A DNA stretch of 64,000 nt from Bimastos eiseni (taxonomy: Eukaryota > Annelida > Clitellata > Crassiclitellata > Lumbricidae): the NCBI GenBank assembly GCA_959347315.1, contig OY365814.1:27770329-27834328 (forward strand), read 5' to 3'. Positions 33,071 to 46,717 of the stretch are shown here, in pieces (within the stretch, counting starts at the first letter, position 1; every line of letters begins with the position of its first letter). Position numbers and translations under genes: made by a program. Below the pieces are notes generated by a model. It was not told where the DNA came from. It did no database searches and saw only the letters and a list, made by a program, of their open reading frames with translations.

Positions 33071-33540
33071 AGATAGGATGTTTGGAATTTAAGACGATTA
33101 TGGGACTGATGAGCTGAGAGACCAATACCCCTAATGAAGGACAGCATAGCTGACGAAGATAGGGAAGAACGAAACCTAGCAAGCAGCGTCAGACAAGGGC
33201 AGATAAAAATTATATTCGTTATCTGCTGCTAAGAGGGAAGCCAGGCCAAATTTATGTATACGGTCCATAATGCGGACAGTCTAACTCTAGATCCAATCAT
33301 AGTATCACCACGGACTATCCGGGAGGCCAATTATTATCTTTCGCTGTTGTTCCAAGGCAACAAGGGTACATCAGGAACTTCAACAGTATCTATAGCAGCA
33401 CAGAATTGACTGGAGTGAAGGTCTTAGCTGGCAAAGGTACCGTCAAAGGCCACAGCGCTAATACGCTGTATGGTAGCGCCAAGAGTTGGCACAGAAAGGC
33501 GGTTTCTCAAATGTTCTCCATAGTTATGCAGTTCGGGAAA

Positions 33541-33795
33541 TAGAGGCTCTGGAGGCATGGCTGTCATCCAATCGCCTGCGTCTGTCATCGAAGACCCAGT
33601 TCATTTGACTTGCAATATGCCAGTAGCTCGCCAAGTCTGACCTTGGAGCCCCTATACCCATGCAGAGGTTCCCATAGTTTGCCTTCTCATCTTCTGTCCG
33701 TGATCTTGGTCACACATCGACTAACGAACTAGACTTCACGCGGCTTATTAACCTGCTATGTCGCGATTGCTATCACCAGCTGATCACGCTGAGCT
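33541..33795 (+). pseudogene. Decayed LINE reverse-transcriptase fragment
   Basis: Conceptual translation gives ALEAWLSSNRLRLSSKTQFI (33547-33606), then a stop. A later segment has SSVRDLGHTS...FTRLINLLCRDCYHQL. These match the typical thumb-side stretch of CR1/Jockey/L2-type non-LTR retrotransposon reverse transcriptases (SNRLRLN-SKT, then VRDLGV-D-EL, then CR-CY-QLR). Stops and at least one frame disturbance show it is dead. Upstream DNA to 33070 may belong to the same or a nearby element. Confidence 0.7.
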
Positions 33796-33945
33796 CCTTG
33801 TTCCTTGCTGAGCCTCCTGTCCCTTGTTTGAGCTTCTTGTCCCTTACTGAGGTCTTGTCCCTTGCTGAGCCTCATGTCTGTTGCTGAGTTTCATGCTCTT
33901 GCTGAGCTTCTTGTCCCTTGCTGAGCTTCCTGTTCCTCGTGAGCA
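33784..33945 (+). repeat. ~20-bp minisatellite, about 7-8 copies
   Basis: Units resemble TTCTTGTCCCTTGCTGAGC, with GAGCCTCCTG and GAGTTTCATG variants. It directly follows the LINE fragment. Confidence 0.85.
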
Positions 33946-34011
33946 CTCCTGCATGGAAGGGGTGCATGGGACATGCGCCCCAACGGATGCAGCCAACCAA
34001 GTCGATCTGGG

Positions 34012-34142
34012 TGAATGGATGGATGGATAGATGGATGGAAGGATGGATGGATGGATGGATGGATGGATGGATGGATGGATGGAAGGATGGAAGGATGGAT
34101 GGATGGATGGATGGATGGATGGAAGGATGGATGGATGGATGG
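34012..34142 (+). repeat. (GGAT)n microsatellite
   Basis: GGATGGAT units with GGAAGGAT variants. Confidence 0.97.
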
Positions 34143-34214
34143 TGAAAATCCGATGAATGGCTGAGAAGTATTAGTGGTAATATATGCATGGGACTTATAG
34201 ATATTTTTATCAAT

Positions 34215-34740
34215 CTGTCTGGTAGCTTTATGTCTGTCTGTCTGTCTGGTTGGATGTATGACTGTATGTGTATCAGCCAGACAAACCATGCAGCCTTTGA
34301 CCTGCCATCTGCCGTCGGGCATGTCAGTCAGTTAATGTCAGCAAGCAAGCCAGTCAACCACGTAGTGTCTCATTCTGCCACAGTGTCTGCACGGGTAGTG
34401 TTTGCAACGAAAGTGTTGTCTGCTGTCTGTGTTTCGTCTGTGTGTGTGTGTGTCTGTCTGTCGATGTTTGTCTGTGGGTATGTATGTATCTGTGTGTGTG
34501 TCTGTCTGTGTGTGTATATATATCTGAGTGTCTGTCCGCCCGTATGCGTATGCACGTGTGTCTGTCTTTCTGCCTCCGTTCGTCTATCTGTGTCTGTGTC
34601 TGTCTATGTGTCTGTATATGTGTGCGTCTGTTTGCGTGTCTGTCCGTGTGACTGTATGTATGTATGTATGTATGTGTGCATGTCTGTCTTTCTGTCTGTC
34701 TGTATATCTACCTTCTGTCCGTCTGCGTGCGTGCGTGCGT
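34215..34740 (+). repeat. (TGTC)/(TGTG)/(TATG) mixed microsatellite
   Basis: CTGTCTGT, GTGTGTGT and TGTATGTA units. The long frame continuing to 35015 is driven by this repeat, and the tail after 34740 shows no recognisable domain or splice context. Confidence 0.8.
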
Positions 34741-34744
34741 GGTC

Positions 34745-35655
34745 GTGTGGTTGCAGAGTGGATGCACTGCATACATCACGCATCCTCGTCGAGCGTCGCA
34801 CGAGGACGAAAGATGCGGACGGAGGCGCCGGTTGCTGCTGCTGCTCCTGCTGCTGCAGAGGTCTACGGCGTAGAGGCTGGCGACGGCTGCGGAGGCTGCG
34901 ACACGGGGGATGCGATGCCATGGACGAACGGACGATGGTCCTTAATAGCAGAGGATACGTCGGAGGAGGAGGAGGAGGCAGAGACCAGCATCATCGGGCA
35001 ACTTTGCACAGATGACTAGAGGAGGATCAGTTCATCTGGTTGGAGGAGGTCGTCTCTGAACGGTCAGTGAGTGAATTCTGCTGACAACAGGCATAGCCGT
35101 TGCTTGGTGTGTGTCTGTGTGTGCCTGCTGCTGCTGCTGCTGCTGTTAAGGCATCTTCATCTTCAATCCTCTTCTCTTGTTTTGCGATCTACTCGTCTTG
35201 TATGTACGATTGTACATGTAGGTGTGTACGTTATCCTTGAAGGCATGAATGTACGTACCTAAGTATGCATGCATGTATGCATAATTTATACGCTACGTAT
35301 GTATATATATATATGCATCTTTGTATGTATCTCGCACATACATTCTCGCATGCGCATATTAGCCAAAAGTAGTTTCCTTATTGGTCATTTTCAAACCGGT
35401 AAAGATTGCCTTACACCGAAGATAAATTTTTGTTCTTGCATTTATCTCGTTTATGTCCATATTCCAACCGATCCATCAACGAATCAGACTATCACTAGTT
35501 GAAGATATTATAATTATGCAAACTGTAGTGAAGATGTTGGGGCGTACATTGCTTTCGTAACACATTCCTTCGCAGTGCTTAGAAAACCTGTAGCAGCCAA
35601 GCAACGCCCACCGCATGGCGTTCACACACAAATTATCTAAACACTTACACAAACA
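34745..35655. other. Intergenic with (CTG)n blocks, no gene supported
   Basis: Short CTGCTG runs at about 34830-34858 and 35125-35145, with GGAGGAGG near 34963-34980. The GC-richer stretch 34740-35020 carries open frames on both strands but no family match, so I do not call a gene. Confidence 0.4.
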
Positions 35656-35725
35656 CACACACACACACACAGTGTCACACACACACACCCACAGCCAAAT
35701 GCACACACACACTCACTTACACACA
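35650..35725 (+). repeat. (CA)n microsatellite beside a family A-like end
   Basis: ACACACAC units to 35725. TTGATATAGCGTCTTTTCTG follows at about 35764-35783. Confidence 0.8.
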
Positions 35726-35784
35726 TGATAAGAACACATGATATACATGTAACACCTGAGCATTGATATAGCGTCTTTTCTGAA

Positions 35785-36879
35785 CTCATTGGAACTCTAG
35801 CCTGCAGAGTGCACGTGCACCTTAATAAAGCGACCGCGTGTGGACAGTGTCACTCAATTGGAACAGCCACAATCGATGCCAAGTGCATTGCGACAGCGGC
35901 GCCATAGAAGTTATTAGGATTGACACTTATATATAGATTGCTGTTATTATCTACCCGTCTTCTCACGTGATAAGCAACTTACTGGAAAGATTGAGTTGCT
36001 TGAATTTGTATACCTTGTAAACATCGTCTTTTCAATGGGACTTATATTACCAAACAGCCCAAGCCAGCTCGGCTATGATGATCACATTTACCGTAAACGT
36101 ACACTATCGGTGGAACGATGAGACGGCGAGTCAGAGGACTCGTCCTCATAAGATGTGGCTAAGAAAATGAAGTTGCTAACACTTCATATCCATGGCTGCT
36201 TCATGGTTAGCTTAAGGGATTGCCATCTTATTTTTCTCCTCCTTACTCCTCATCTTATTCTTCCTCGTCCTCCTCTTCTCTTCTACTTCTTCTCCTACTT
36301 CTTCCCCTCCACATGTACCACTTGTCCTCCCATTTCTCTTGTCCTTTAGTCTCTTGTCATTTTGTCTCTCCATTTCTATCTCTTTGTCCTTTGGTCTGTT
36401 ACCTTGTCCTTCCATTCCTTTAGCCTGTCATTTTGTCCTTCCCATTCGTTCGTTCTTCCGTCGGTCATTTGAGAATGGGCGGTTAATGTGGCTAATGTAC
36501 CGGCGTTCCTAATGCCAGTGTGACCGGTGGCTGCTGTGAGAGGTCGGCTTACGACGTTCAGATAACGAGGGCGAATGACAAGATATGACCTCTTGCCTGG
36601 TCCATCGTTGGGTAGAGTCAGAGAACAGCTGCTGCTGCTGCAGCAGAGAGGGACGACGTCAGGAGATCACGAAATACGAACTGCCCTCTAAGGTTCGGTT
36701 CTGTCTCTGTAAATGTTTTGTAGAGTCGTTAGAGCTAAATGTTGTTTCCTTCATCTGAGAGATTTCTACAGATAGTCTTCTACAGATCAATGTATTAAGC
36801 CAACCTTCACCTGAAGGGTTTCTATTGAGTCTTTAAAACCGGTGTATTATCCTCATCTGCGGGATTGTTAATCTATCAT

Positions 36880-36880
<1 letters not shown>
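35785..36880. other. Intergenic, partly pyrimidine-rich, no gene seen
   Basis: TCCTCCTTC-type DNA at 36230-36420. Nothing is recognised in the remainder. Confidence 0.4.
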
Positions 36881-37500
<620 letters not shown>

Positions 37501-37606
37501 GTGACCACCATGAGTACGAATATGTATTCAGCATTGTAGGCCTACTCGGTCATTATTTTGTCAATTCCTCTGCACCCCTTAACGATGTTATGATCTCATT
37601 ATTACT

Positions 37607-37855
37607 GTCTACCCATTTATATAGCGTAGTCTTGGTCTGTCTTGGTTTGACTCCTTTGAACCTTGCGTGTAGCGCAATTTGGATTCGGTCATTTGGCATT
37701 CTCTCAACATGTTCAAACCATCGGAGTCTTCGCTGAAATTTTCGGAATACCCGATGTTGTTGTCCTATGTAGTCATTTCTTATTTTCTGTAGTCTTGAAT
37801 TAGTGTCGATTTTCCTCAGTCAGCTCATTTCGGCTGTCACAATTCTTTTCTCATT
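37607..37855 (-). pseudogene. Decayed LINE reverse-transcriptase C-terminal fragment
   Basis: Minus-strand translation gives KRIVTAEMS, a stop in place of the usual Trp, LRKI, then RLQKIRNDYI, RRLRWFEHVERMPNDRIQIA and PRQTKT. This is the standard C-terminal block of LINE-type endonuclease/reverse transcriptases (EMRWLRKI ... RRLRWFGHVERM ... GRP). The 3' side runs into TATATAAATGGGTAG, the same TATATAAAT end seen in family A repeats, which suggests that family A tails come from this kind of LINE. Confidence 0.75.
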
Positions 37856-37859
37856 TTGC

Positions 37860-40060
37860 AATCGCATTTCAAACATTCCCATCCGTATCTATCTATATAA
37901 TTACCTAAATCACGTGACCTACTTGTGTCTGCCTGATTCAAGGCGAGTGATTGGACAGTGCGCAAGCGTTGCTGCTGACCTACATGGGCTATTCGACGGG
38001 CTGACCTACATAGGCTATTGTCACGAGTTAGTTAGTTAAATATCGTGTCTGAGTATGTCTCATTAGAGTTTCAAAAACGTTTTTTTCACGTCTCTGTAAC
38101 TATATTTGCAGCTATTAAAATTAAATACATCGTGTAATGTAAGTATTATTGAAGTTATTAACATGAAATGCACACTTATTGGATGACACTCGATTTTGAA
38201 TCGCCGTTACTAATATACGGGTGTAAACAATGATGTTCAGAGGGCGTTTCACGGGTAAACATTGCAACATTTCGTTGCCTTCTGTGCGCAAGTTGTAGCC
38301 TTTCTGTGTAATGGGAGGAAACTGGTTGAATCATGAGCTATTATATTTTCCGACCCGTGATTCTTCACGGGTTAACAGCTTGTATATTATAAAGATCGAT
38401 AGTACCAACCTAAGCTGCATTGAACCGTCAAACCAGAAATGCATTGCCTTATGCAATCGGCACATGCCAACTGCGAAGTTATTTAAAAAAAAATAACTAA
38501 GCAATTTTATTGAACAATAAAACAATTATTAAGTATATTTAACTTTTGCATATATCTTTGTTAAATGTCGTTGTTTATCTCGTAGGACAAGTGACATAAA
38601 CCAGCAGCATACACGACATCATATTTGAGACTTTTACGGCGTGTTCTATTGCTGAAGCATAAATTGTTCATCGTCACTACTAACAGGTGACGGAGTTGAC
38701 GCGGAATTCTGGTCCTTTCTGAGTCTGCTTTGTGCCACTTTAGCATACTGATATCTTAAGTCAAATATTCTAGAGTATATTCTAGATAGTCAGAAATGCT
38801 TAGTCGAAGGTGAAAAAAATGGTCAGCCAGTTCCATCAACTTCGGTTCCATATTTGTTCCAGATTCAATGACGATCGCGTTGTCATAAATTTATAAAGGA
38901 AGTTGGCAGGCAGTTATAATTTTAAACTGAGCTCAGAGACGAATTGCCACCGTTAGTTACCCTGTACATCTACAGCGTTCTCCCTCCCATTAGAGGTTTT
39001 CCAGTCGGCCATAGAGGATCTTCGCAATTAGCTACGGCCCAATAATAAAGTTTATTTTACGATGTTCTCATAAATATCTGAGAGTGTAAGATGATAAATG
39101 TCAGGCACATGCGTGATACAAATATGTCTATATCTTGGTTACCAACTTACCACTACATATGATACGGCCCAAACAAGTAGCTTTGCTTATATAGGATCCT
39201 CCAGTTGGAACAATGTATACCTCCCTCTTTGGGTGGAGCTACTAATTCACTCCCATGGTCAGTTTCGGAGGCGCTTCCTATGTTCCACCTATCCGCCGAC
39301 TTGGGTCGGGAGCGCCGCTGATTTTAAGCAGCCTTCAAAATTGTTCAGTTGCAAAAAACAAAATAACTTCAAAAGCTGACAAAAATCATTCGATTCAGGC
39401 AGACGATAATATCAGAGACTGTTGCAGTCCTTTCAGCTGTTGGTGTCCACCTCCGATGGACAATCATTTCCACCGCATCAATAACCTACTTACTTATTGC
39501 ATCCAATGAGAAGATCGTCGCCTGGTTAGTTACTCGCTGCCACCGATGTACAGCATTCCGTTGCCATGGTAGCCTGCTCGCTGATAGTTTCGCCGAACTT
39601 AACGAAAGATCGTAAGAGGTATACGGAAGCTAATACCGTCAGCTGTGATGGAGGGACTGTCCCGTGGGAAAACCCTGGGTGCTCTCCTCCGCGCGCCATC
39701 TGGACGTCAGTCTATACGATTGTTTATGTTTGCCACTTTGTTTCCCGGCAGCTGATTGGTTTGAACGGTCGCCTTGAAATGCGGGGTGGGCTGGGTTCAG
39801 CCCTTGTTACCTCTGATAGTTCCTCATTAGGATCCATCATCGTGTTCTCGCTCACAGTTGCTCACTATCGGCAATTGAGTTGCCGTGAGAATTTGCGCTA
39901 TATAAACATAGAAATGACAATAGTACCTCGAGTTCTTTATTCAAATTGTCTGAACAAACGGATAATTAACGATATTGTGACGAAAGCAATGCAATAGGTA
40001 CATGTATATCCACATATACATGTAATTATTCTGTTCAATTTACACACATCCATATGTAAT
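37860..40060. other. Intergenic, possible SINE around 39520-39930
   Basis: 39890-39912 reads TTGCGCTATATAAACATAG, a plus-strand family A-like 3' end. The 350 bases before it are GC-richer and could be the SINE body. No coding exon is supported elsewhere. Confidence 0.4.
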
Positions 40061-40065
40061 ATAAT

Positions 40066-40125
40066 CTAGCATTTATATAGCGCCCCTTCATTATATCTAC
40101 TCAGTGGCGTTCTCTGGGCTGGCCT
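40066..40125 (-). repeat. Family A retroelement end, copy 5
   Basis: CATTTATATAGCGCCCCTTC, then ATCTACTCAGTGGCGTTC. Confidence 0.65.
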
Positions 40126-40339
40126 AAATGGTGTCAAAAGGCATAGTCAACAAGTTAATTACGTCTGTTAGCAAAACTCTACGCAGTAAGCCGAAAAGAG
40201 TCATCAGCGGTGGGCCCTCGCACAAGCGTAGAACTAACCAACAGATTAACATCGGCAGCTGACAGATGGCATAGATGGTCAAAGTCATTTATGCATACAT
40301 ATGCATATGCATATATATAATACATACATTTATTCGAAT

Positions 40340-40392
40340 TATTATTATTATTATCCCTAATATTTAACATTATTATTATTTTGCTATCATCC

Positions 40393-40438
<46 letters not shown>

Positions 40439-40636
40439 AATCATCGTCATCGTCATCGTCGTATTTATGCCCCTTGTCGTCGTCGTCATCGTCATCATCA
40501 TCATCATAATTATTATCATCATCATCATCACCACCACCACCATCCCTACCACCACCACCACCACCACCAAAACAAACCACCAACATCATCTTCATCGTCG
40601 TCGTCATCATCATCATCGTCATCGTCATCATTACTG

Positions 40637-40676
<40 letters not shown>

Positions 40677-40805
40677 GATCATCATCATCATCATTACCAC
40701 CAACTCCACCACCACCACTAGCAACAACGCCATCAATATCATCGTCATCATCATCATCGTTATCGTCGTCGTCGTCATCATTAGTGATCAGATATTTATA
40801 TCGCG
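40340..40805 (+). repeat. Mixed (ATC/ACC/ATT)n array ending at a family A-like word
   Basis: ATCATC, CACCAC and ATTATT blocks. The array is followed directly by CAGATATTTATATCGCGAGC (40791-40810). Confidence 0.95.
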
Positions 40806-40809
40806 AGCC

Positions 40810-41280
40810 TAGCTGGCAAAGACAAGTAAGTCATTGCAATCGTTTGCAATAATGAGGAGTAAAGACAAAACTCCCAGCAATAACCTGATGGCAGCGAATT
40901 AAGCGGAAAAATTAAGAGAGCATCGGGAACGTATTAATCCACCGACCAATGCGTCGAGAGGTCGCCACAGCCACTCTTGTCCGTCTGTCCGTCCGTCCGT
41001 CTGTCCGCTCGCGTGTCATCGTCAGTGTATTTAGTGATATATGACGTGTTAGGCAGACGGTGATTGGCGCAGACAGTCGCCAGGGAACGCTGCCGGGATT
41101 TCCATTAAATTTGGTATGGAGCGTGTACCGTTCGACCAGCGTGGTCGCGCAGGCGCACGGGTATGTACACGAACGTGAGGTACCAAAGAGTATACGGTGG
41201 CGGCGGCGGCGTTGGAAAAATAGGGACCATGCTTGCTTCGTTCCGGCCGAACGCACGTACGATTCGTTACCATTGCAATA
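40810..41280. other. Intergenic, GC-richer, no gene supported
   Basis: Open frames run on both strands through GC-richer DNA with (GTCC)n near 40980-41005 and (GGC)n near 41200. No recognisable protein. Confidence 0.4.
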
Positions 41281-41282
41281 CT

Positions 41283-41402
41283 TTTCATCATCATCATCAT
41301 CATCATCGTCATCGTCATCGTCATCGCCATCGTCATCGCCATCGTCATCGTCATCGTCGTCGTCGTTGTCGTCGTCGTCGTCGTATATTTATTTATATAG
41401 CA
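41283..41402 (+). repeat. (ATC/GTC)n array ending at a family A-like word
   Basis: TCATCGTCAT units, then TATTTATTTATATAGCATTT at about 41386-41405. Confidence 0.95.
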
Positions 41403-41679
41403 TTTACGGTGCAATGCAGTCACACATCGCAAATGTCAACCAATCGCGCAATCTTTCGGGAGGTATTTTATGCAGAAACTTATTTTGTACGACACTGGCG
41501 CAGAGGAAACTAAACGGTGCATTATGAATTGCACGGCTGCCCATACAGTTTCAAGCGACGGAGCAATGGCGACCGTTGGCGCTTATGGAAGAACGAAATC
41601 AATACAAGACGCGCAGCAGGCAGGCGGTTTCAACGGCCCAAAAGACCAACGGCATATCCGTTATATTCCTCGCCTCGTG

Positions 41680-41885
41680 TCTGTCTGTGTCTGTCTGTGT
41701 CTGTCTGTCTGTGTCTGTTTGTTTCGCCGATTTGAGACTTGTGTTTGTTAGAGAAAAAACAGTCAGCGTACCACGACGCTGCAGGATATCGCATCTCTTG
41801 AAAATCTTCTTCAGATAGTTGCACGGACTTGGCAGTGAAATGGTCTCTGTCTGTCTGTCCGTCTGTCCGTCTGTCCGTCTGTCTA
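41680..41885 (+). repeat. (TGTC)/(TCCG) short tracts
   Basis: TCTGTCTG blocks at 41680-41720 and 41845-41885. Confidence 0.8.
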
Positions 41886-41910
41886 ACGCGTTAAAAATAT
41901 TGAAAAAAAG

Positions 41911-41928
41911 ATGATGATGATGATGATG

Positions 41929-41984
<56 letters not shown>

Positions 41985-42012
41985 CATAATAATAATAATT
42001 ATAATTATAAAA
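41911..42012 (+). repeat. (GAT)n then (AAT)n microsatellite
   Basis: GATGATGAT for about 20 bases, then AATAATAAT. Confidence 0.97.
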
Positions 42013-42048
42013 ATAATAGTGAAAATTAAGGATTATCGATATGTCTAT

Positions 42049-42453
<405 letters not shown>

Positions 42454-42454
42454 T

Positions 42455-42775
42455 AAAGAGCTGTATATATGTCTGCAGGATTTCGTTCTCTGCGTGCATC
42501 TGTCTACCGCATTCCTGTCAAGGTCTCTATCTATCTGTCTATGAGTCTTTGTGTCTAGATCGGTCTGTCTGTCTGTCAGCCGCTATGCATATGCCCACCT
42601 CTTCTATGCATGACACTTCCATTGCATACATGCATACAATCATCCTTGCATGCACACATATATACCCACATATCTAAATAATGCGCACAGTATATATTTA
42701 TAGCAATCATCCAAATATGCATCTACACAGAGCATTACAGACGCACAATTGAGGTACTCATAAATTCTTTAATGT

Positions 42776-42842
<67 letters not shown>

Positions 42843-43120
42843 TATATATATATATGGTTAAGTCAAAGTGTACTGAATATCATTATGAAACACAGACACT
42901 GTTATAAGGCAGGATCGATCTTTTTAACTGTTAGATGTAATGTAAGGCAATGAAACAACGTATTTATTTAGCGACTGTCAGCGTAACACGCAAAGTAGAA
43001 AATATATTACTATTATAACAATGCTGTGAAATGTTGGACAGGGCAATATCGGAAAATCAGTCTCTGCGTTTTCGTTTCGCTTAAGTGATATTTTATGATA
43101 TATTATAAGAATGAGACTAC

Positions 43121-43158
<38 letters not shown>

Positions 43159-43255
43159 CATATATATATATATGGGTGTGTGTGCTATATATCATTGGTC
43201 ACATTCATTTAATGTTTGTGCATATACACCGATGTATCAAAGATATTCATTTATT

Positions 43256-43299
<44 letters not shown>

Positions 43300-43380
43300 C
43301 GTCTATGTCTAACCCAGTATATATCTAAGGGAATGTCGCCTTCGTCTTCGATACAGCTCTTTCTGCACAAGATGCCTTCA
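42455..43380. repeat. Intergenic with (TA)n at 42783-42855 and 43123-43175, (GT)n at 43258-43297
   Basis: Dinucleotide tracts are separated by unrecognised AT-rich DNA. A (CAG)n run lies at about 43391-43412. Confidence 0.8.
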
Positions 43381-43529
43381 TGCCTTTCGGCTGCAGCAGC
43401 AGCAGCAGCAGCCTCAGTGCCAGCAGCCACAGTAGCAGAAGAGATGCATGCGGAGGGCGAGGTGGTCGCTCAACAACAGCTTCGCGGAATTCTTTTACGA
43501 GCCCGAGCAACGCCATAAATCCCACGAGA

Positions 43530-44130
43530 CAGACAAACGGAAGGAAGGAGGGAAAGAAAGAAAGATGAATGGATGGATATGACTAAGAGATGGAAGAAAG
43601 GAAGGAAGGTGAATGGATGAATGGAGGTATGAATGGATGGATGGGTGGATAGATTGAAAGGAGGGCGGAAGGAATAATGGAGCGATGGAATAAAGGAATA
43701 CACGAAGAACGAGAGGAAGAACGAACGGACGGAAGGAATGAAAGATCGATTGACGGATGGAAGGAAGGATGAATGGAGGACCAATTTCGGACTGCAACGA
43801 TGATAGTCCTCTCTGACTTTGGAAAAAGAAGTCACTTCGGGATGTTTGGCAAACTTTTCCAATTCTTTCCAATTTAATTCTCTCTCGTCGTACACCGCCA
43901 CTCATAATTTCCACGAATTCTTGACGGGATCGGATGAAGAGTGTTGGAATGAATGAACGATATAAAAAAGGATAAACGAGAAGGAGGAAGGAGGATGTGA
44001 TGGAGAGATGAAAGGGGTGGAAGATGAGACTGGAGGAGATGGAGCTTTGCGAAGGAGGGAAGAACGGATGTGAGGAAACAATAGTTTCTTCAAGATCGTA
44101 GATGGCGACAAGTAGTAAAAATAGCAGATC
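43530..44130 (+). repeat. (GGAA/GGAT)n purine-rich repeats
   Basis: GGAAGGAAG and GAATGGATG units. Frames on the minus strand are Ser/Phe/Pro-rich artefacts. Confidence 0.8.
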
Positions 44131-44345
44131 AGTCATGACTGACAATCAGAATTGTATATAAGAGAAAGGGGAAAGTATAAAAGTAGATATATACGCTAAT
44201 ATCTTGGTGGTAAAAATGAAGCGTCACGATCAGCTTTAGATTTTTTAAGTTACATGTAAGTAAGTTTACCAAGTCAACTATCGAATACCGACTATGGCTG
44301 TCAGAACTGCTGAAATCGCGCCCCATGTACCATTGTTCGTAGTCT

Positions 44346-44422
44346 GGCAGTGCCAGTCGCAAGCTGGATTATGGAGGGCGACGCTAATGATCTTAGTTAT
44401 TACACAGTGTTGTTAAACTGAA
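44346..44422 (+). repeat. Dispersed repeat family B, copy 5
   Basis: TGCCAGTCGCAAGCTGGATT, GGGCGACGCTAATGATC, then GTTGTTAAACTGAAACC. Its AACTGAAACC end helps to reconstruct the family B copy split by the foldback element at 12171. Confidence 0.7.
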
Positions 44423-44629
44423 ACCACGACTACTACGGTACTCTGCAGAATTGTTAGAACTTATAATATTGTTAATTAAGTAATAATTATAATTGCGATG
44501 CATAATGGATATGAAGACGTTTTACTTCTGTTGCTAGATTAATAAATTTCATTTATTGGCTGCCGTGGGCCTCTGTTGCGCAGGGGCTCTAGGCAAGGGC
44601 CTCACGTGCAAATGCCTTAAACGGCACAG

Positions 44630-45310
44630 GAAGGAGGGATGGATGGATGCATGGATTGAAGGAATGATTAAGATGTGGAAGGAAGGGCGGAAAGAATGAT
44701 GGAAGGCTAGCGGAAAGAAGGAACGATGACAGAATGATGGGTGGAATTGTGAAAAGAAAGGAGAGAAGAGAGGAAAGAAGGAAGGGAGGAGAGAAGGAAG
44801 AGATATATACTCGAGTGATTGTATGCTGGTAATATGAGATGAAAACGGAAACTACTTATGCATGCGATGGAGAGAAGAGTAACAGACATGCAACGAATGC
44901 GGCAGGAAAGATGGATGACAGGGTGAAGCAAGGAAAGAGGAAAGAGAGGATGAATGACACGATGGAGAGGTGAAAGAAAAGGTAGATTATAAATTGGCAA
45001 GCATGAATTGATGTGGCTGGAAGATGGAAACAGGGAGACGACTGATGGAAGAAAGTATTAATGAAAGATGGATCGAAGAAGGAGAGATATGATATGGCAT
45101 ATGGCAAAGGAATGATGAACGAAAGGGGGATGCCAGAACGAACGAACAACGAACAAAACGAGACGCGACAACGGACGAAAGATGACATGATGGAGAGACG
45201 AAGAGGCTGGCGGAAGAGCCTGGAGAAGATGGAGTGGAGCGAATGAAGGATTAATGGATGAGGGGAAGGAAGGAGAGGACAGGGGCGATGAACAGAATGA
45301 AGGATGATTA
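44630..45310 (+). repeat. GGAAGGA/GATGGA purine-rich repeats
   Basis: Degenerate tetranucleotide-derived DNA. No coding exon. Confidence 0.7.
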
Positions 45311-45411
45311 GCTGTACAGAGATGGAATTTTCAATTCAAAGAAAGATAAAGATTTTAAAAAGACAGAGCAAGCAAATAAATGGAAGAAAAGAAGGAACAT
45401 AGCAGGATTGT

Positions 45412-45492
45412 TTAGTTGCAGCTTAACAAAGATCATTAGCATCGCCTTCCCCCCTTTATCCAGGCTTGGGACTGGCACTGCCGGATTGCAAG
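45412..45492 (-). repeat. Dispersed repeat family B, copy 6
   Basis: CAGCTTAACAAAGATCATTA, CTTTATCCAGGCTTGGGACT, then GGCACTGCCGG on the plus strand. Confidence 0.7.
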
Positions 45493-46717
45493 CAGTTGAG
45501 GAGTTGCAAGCTAAAGATACAAGGCTGACCGGACGACAGTGCGGGAGGAGAGCACACGGATGGTTGGACAGAAGGAGAGGAAAGAATTGGCGGGAGACAA
45601 GATGGAAGGGACGGAGTAGGGAATCGGTACAGAAGCTGCTTCCTTGTTCCGGGTAAGAGATGAAGAACGGGGTTCACGGAGCGGAATAGTCCGATTAGGG
45701 GCGCAACAAGCAGGAAATCTATTATTCAACGACGTCGGAAGGCCGTGCGGGGGACACACTTAGTCTACCATGCAGGGTGGGGTAGCCGATTCGATTTGCT
45801 CGTCGCTTTCACTCATCCACTCCTCAATCGTTCTCCTGACGACGCTGGATCGATCAATACCAGCTGCACCTAAGGCACCCGAGGTCAAGGTCAAGGTCAC
45901 CGTTACAGCCAGGCACCTGCAAGCGACGCACTAGAGCATAACGATTCACGGATCTGGACCTAACCTTAGATCCTATGGACAGCCTATCTGGAAGGACTCA
46001 GCGCTCGTGGATAAGCTCTTTCCCTGTGTTTAGCATTTTAGCAGCGCTGTAGGCATTTCTCACTACGATTGCGATTACCGGGTTAGCGATTGTCAGTAAT
46101 TAAACATGAAAATGTACCGGTAGTGTATTTTAATCGATCATTCGAACAGCGCCGTTCAGATCAGCAGCACTCTCAACGGGCGTCCGTGCCTGGGCCAGAG
46201 AACAGAAAAGTCTTAAGACGACTGCGGAACTGGAAAGTTGATAAGGTCTGTAATTCCAAGCGCAGGGACTATGGAGACAGTTCCAAACTGAGAGGCAAGG
46301 CTCTTGGATTGGACCGTAGCAGAGCGCATGCGAGGAACCACCAGTAGTGTAAGATCGTAAGGAGGCCGATGCAGGTAAAGAGGAAGGTAAAGAGGAGCAT
46401 CAGAGCATCAGGTGGATTGGAATAACTTCAACTAGACAGTTTACGCATATGGTAAGAAGTATGAGTTGCAAACGCTGTTGAATAGGGAGTTAATTATGTA
46501 AGTCTCGAATAAAGCCTAAAATTGGCAAACTTTGGAATGCCACATAGGAGAAGAACAGCATTCAGAATGGACCAAATAAGGTATGAATAGGGTTACTATG
46601 AATGGTAAACTTTTGAATGCTGAATATTAGTCAAGCAACGGCGTTATGACCGGACAGATTAAGGTATGAATAGGGTTTCTGTGAGTATACTATTGCTTGC
46701 GTTTATTCTGTTTGCAG
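45493..46717. other. Upstream or intronic DNA of the 46.7-kb exon, with nuclear-receptor half-sites
   Basis: Three contiguous AGGTCA half-sites lie at 45882-45899, embedding two TCAAGGTCA words of the ERR/FTZ-F1 type. The sequence 46712-46717 ends in a pyrimidine-rich TTTGCAG splice acceptor. I could not identify an upstream coding exon. Confidence 0.4.

Noticed and set aside
34188..35019. 275- and 163-residue frames through TGTC/TGTG repeats and a GC-rich tail
   Set aside because: Most of the length is microsatellite. The tail has overlapping open frames on both strands, no domain and no splice context.
43470..44145. 216- and 143-residue minus-strand frames rich in Ser, Phe and Pro
   Set aside because: Reverse reading of GGAA/GGAT purine repeats.
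46090..46347. An 85-residue frame as the upstream exon of the 46.7-kb gene
   Set aside because: No matching splice donor in the right phase was found and the sequence resembles no domain. It remains possible but unsupported.
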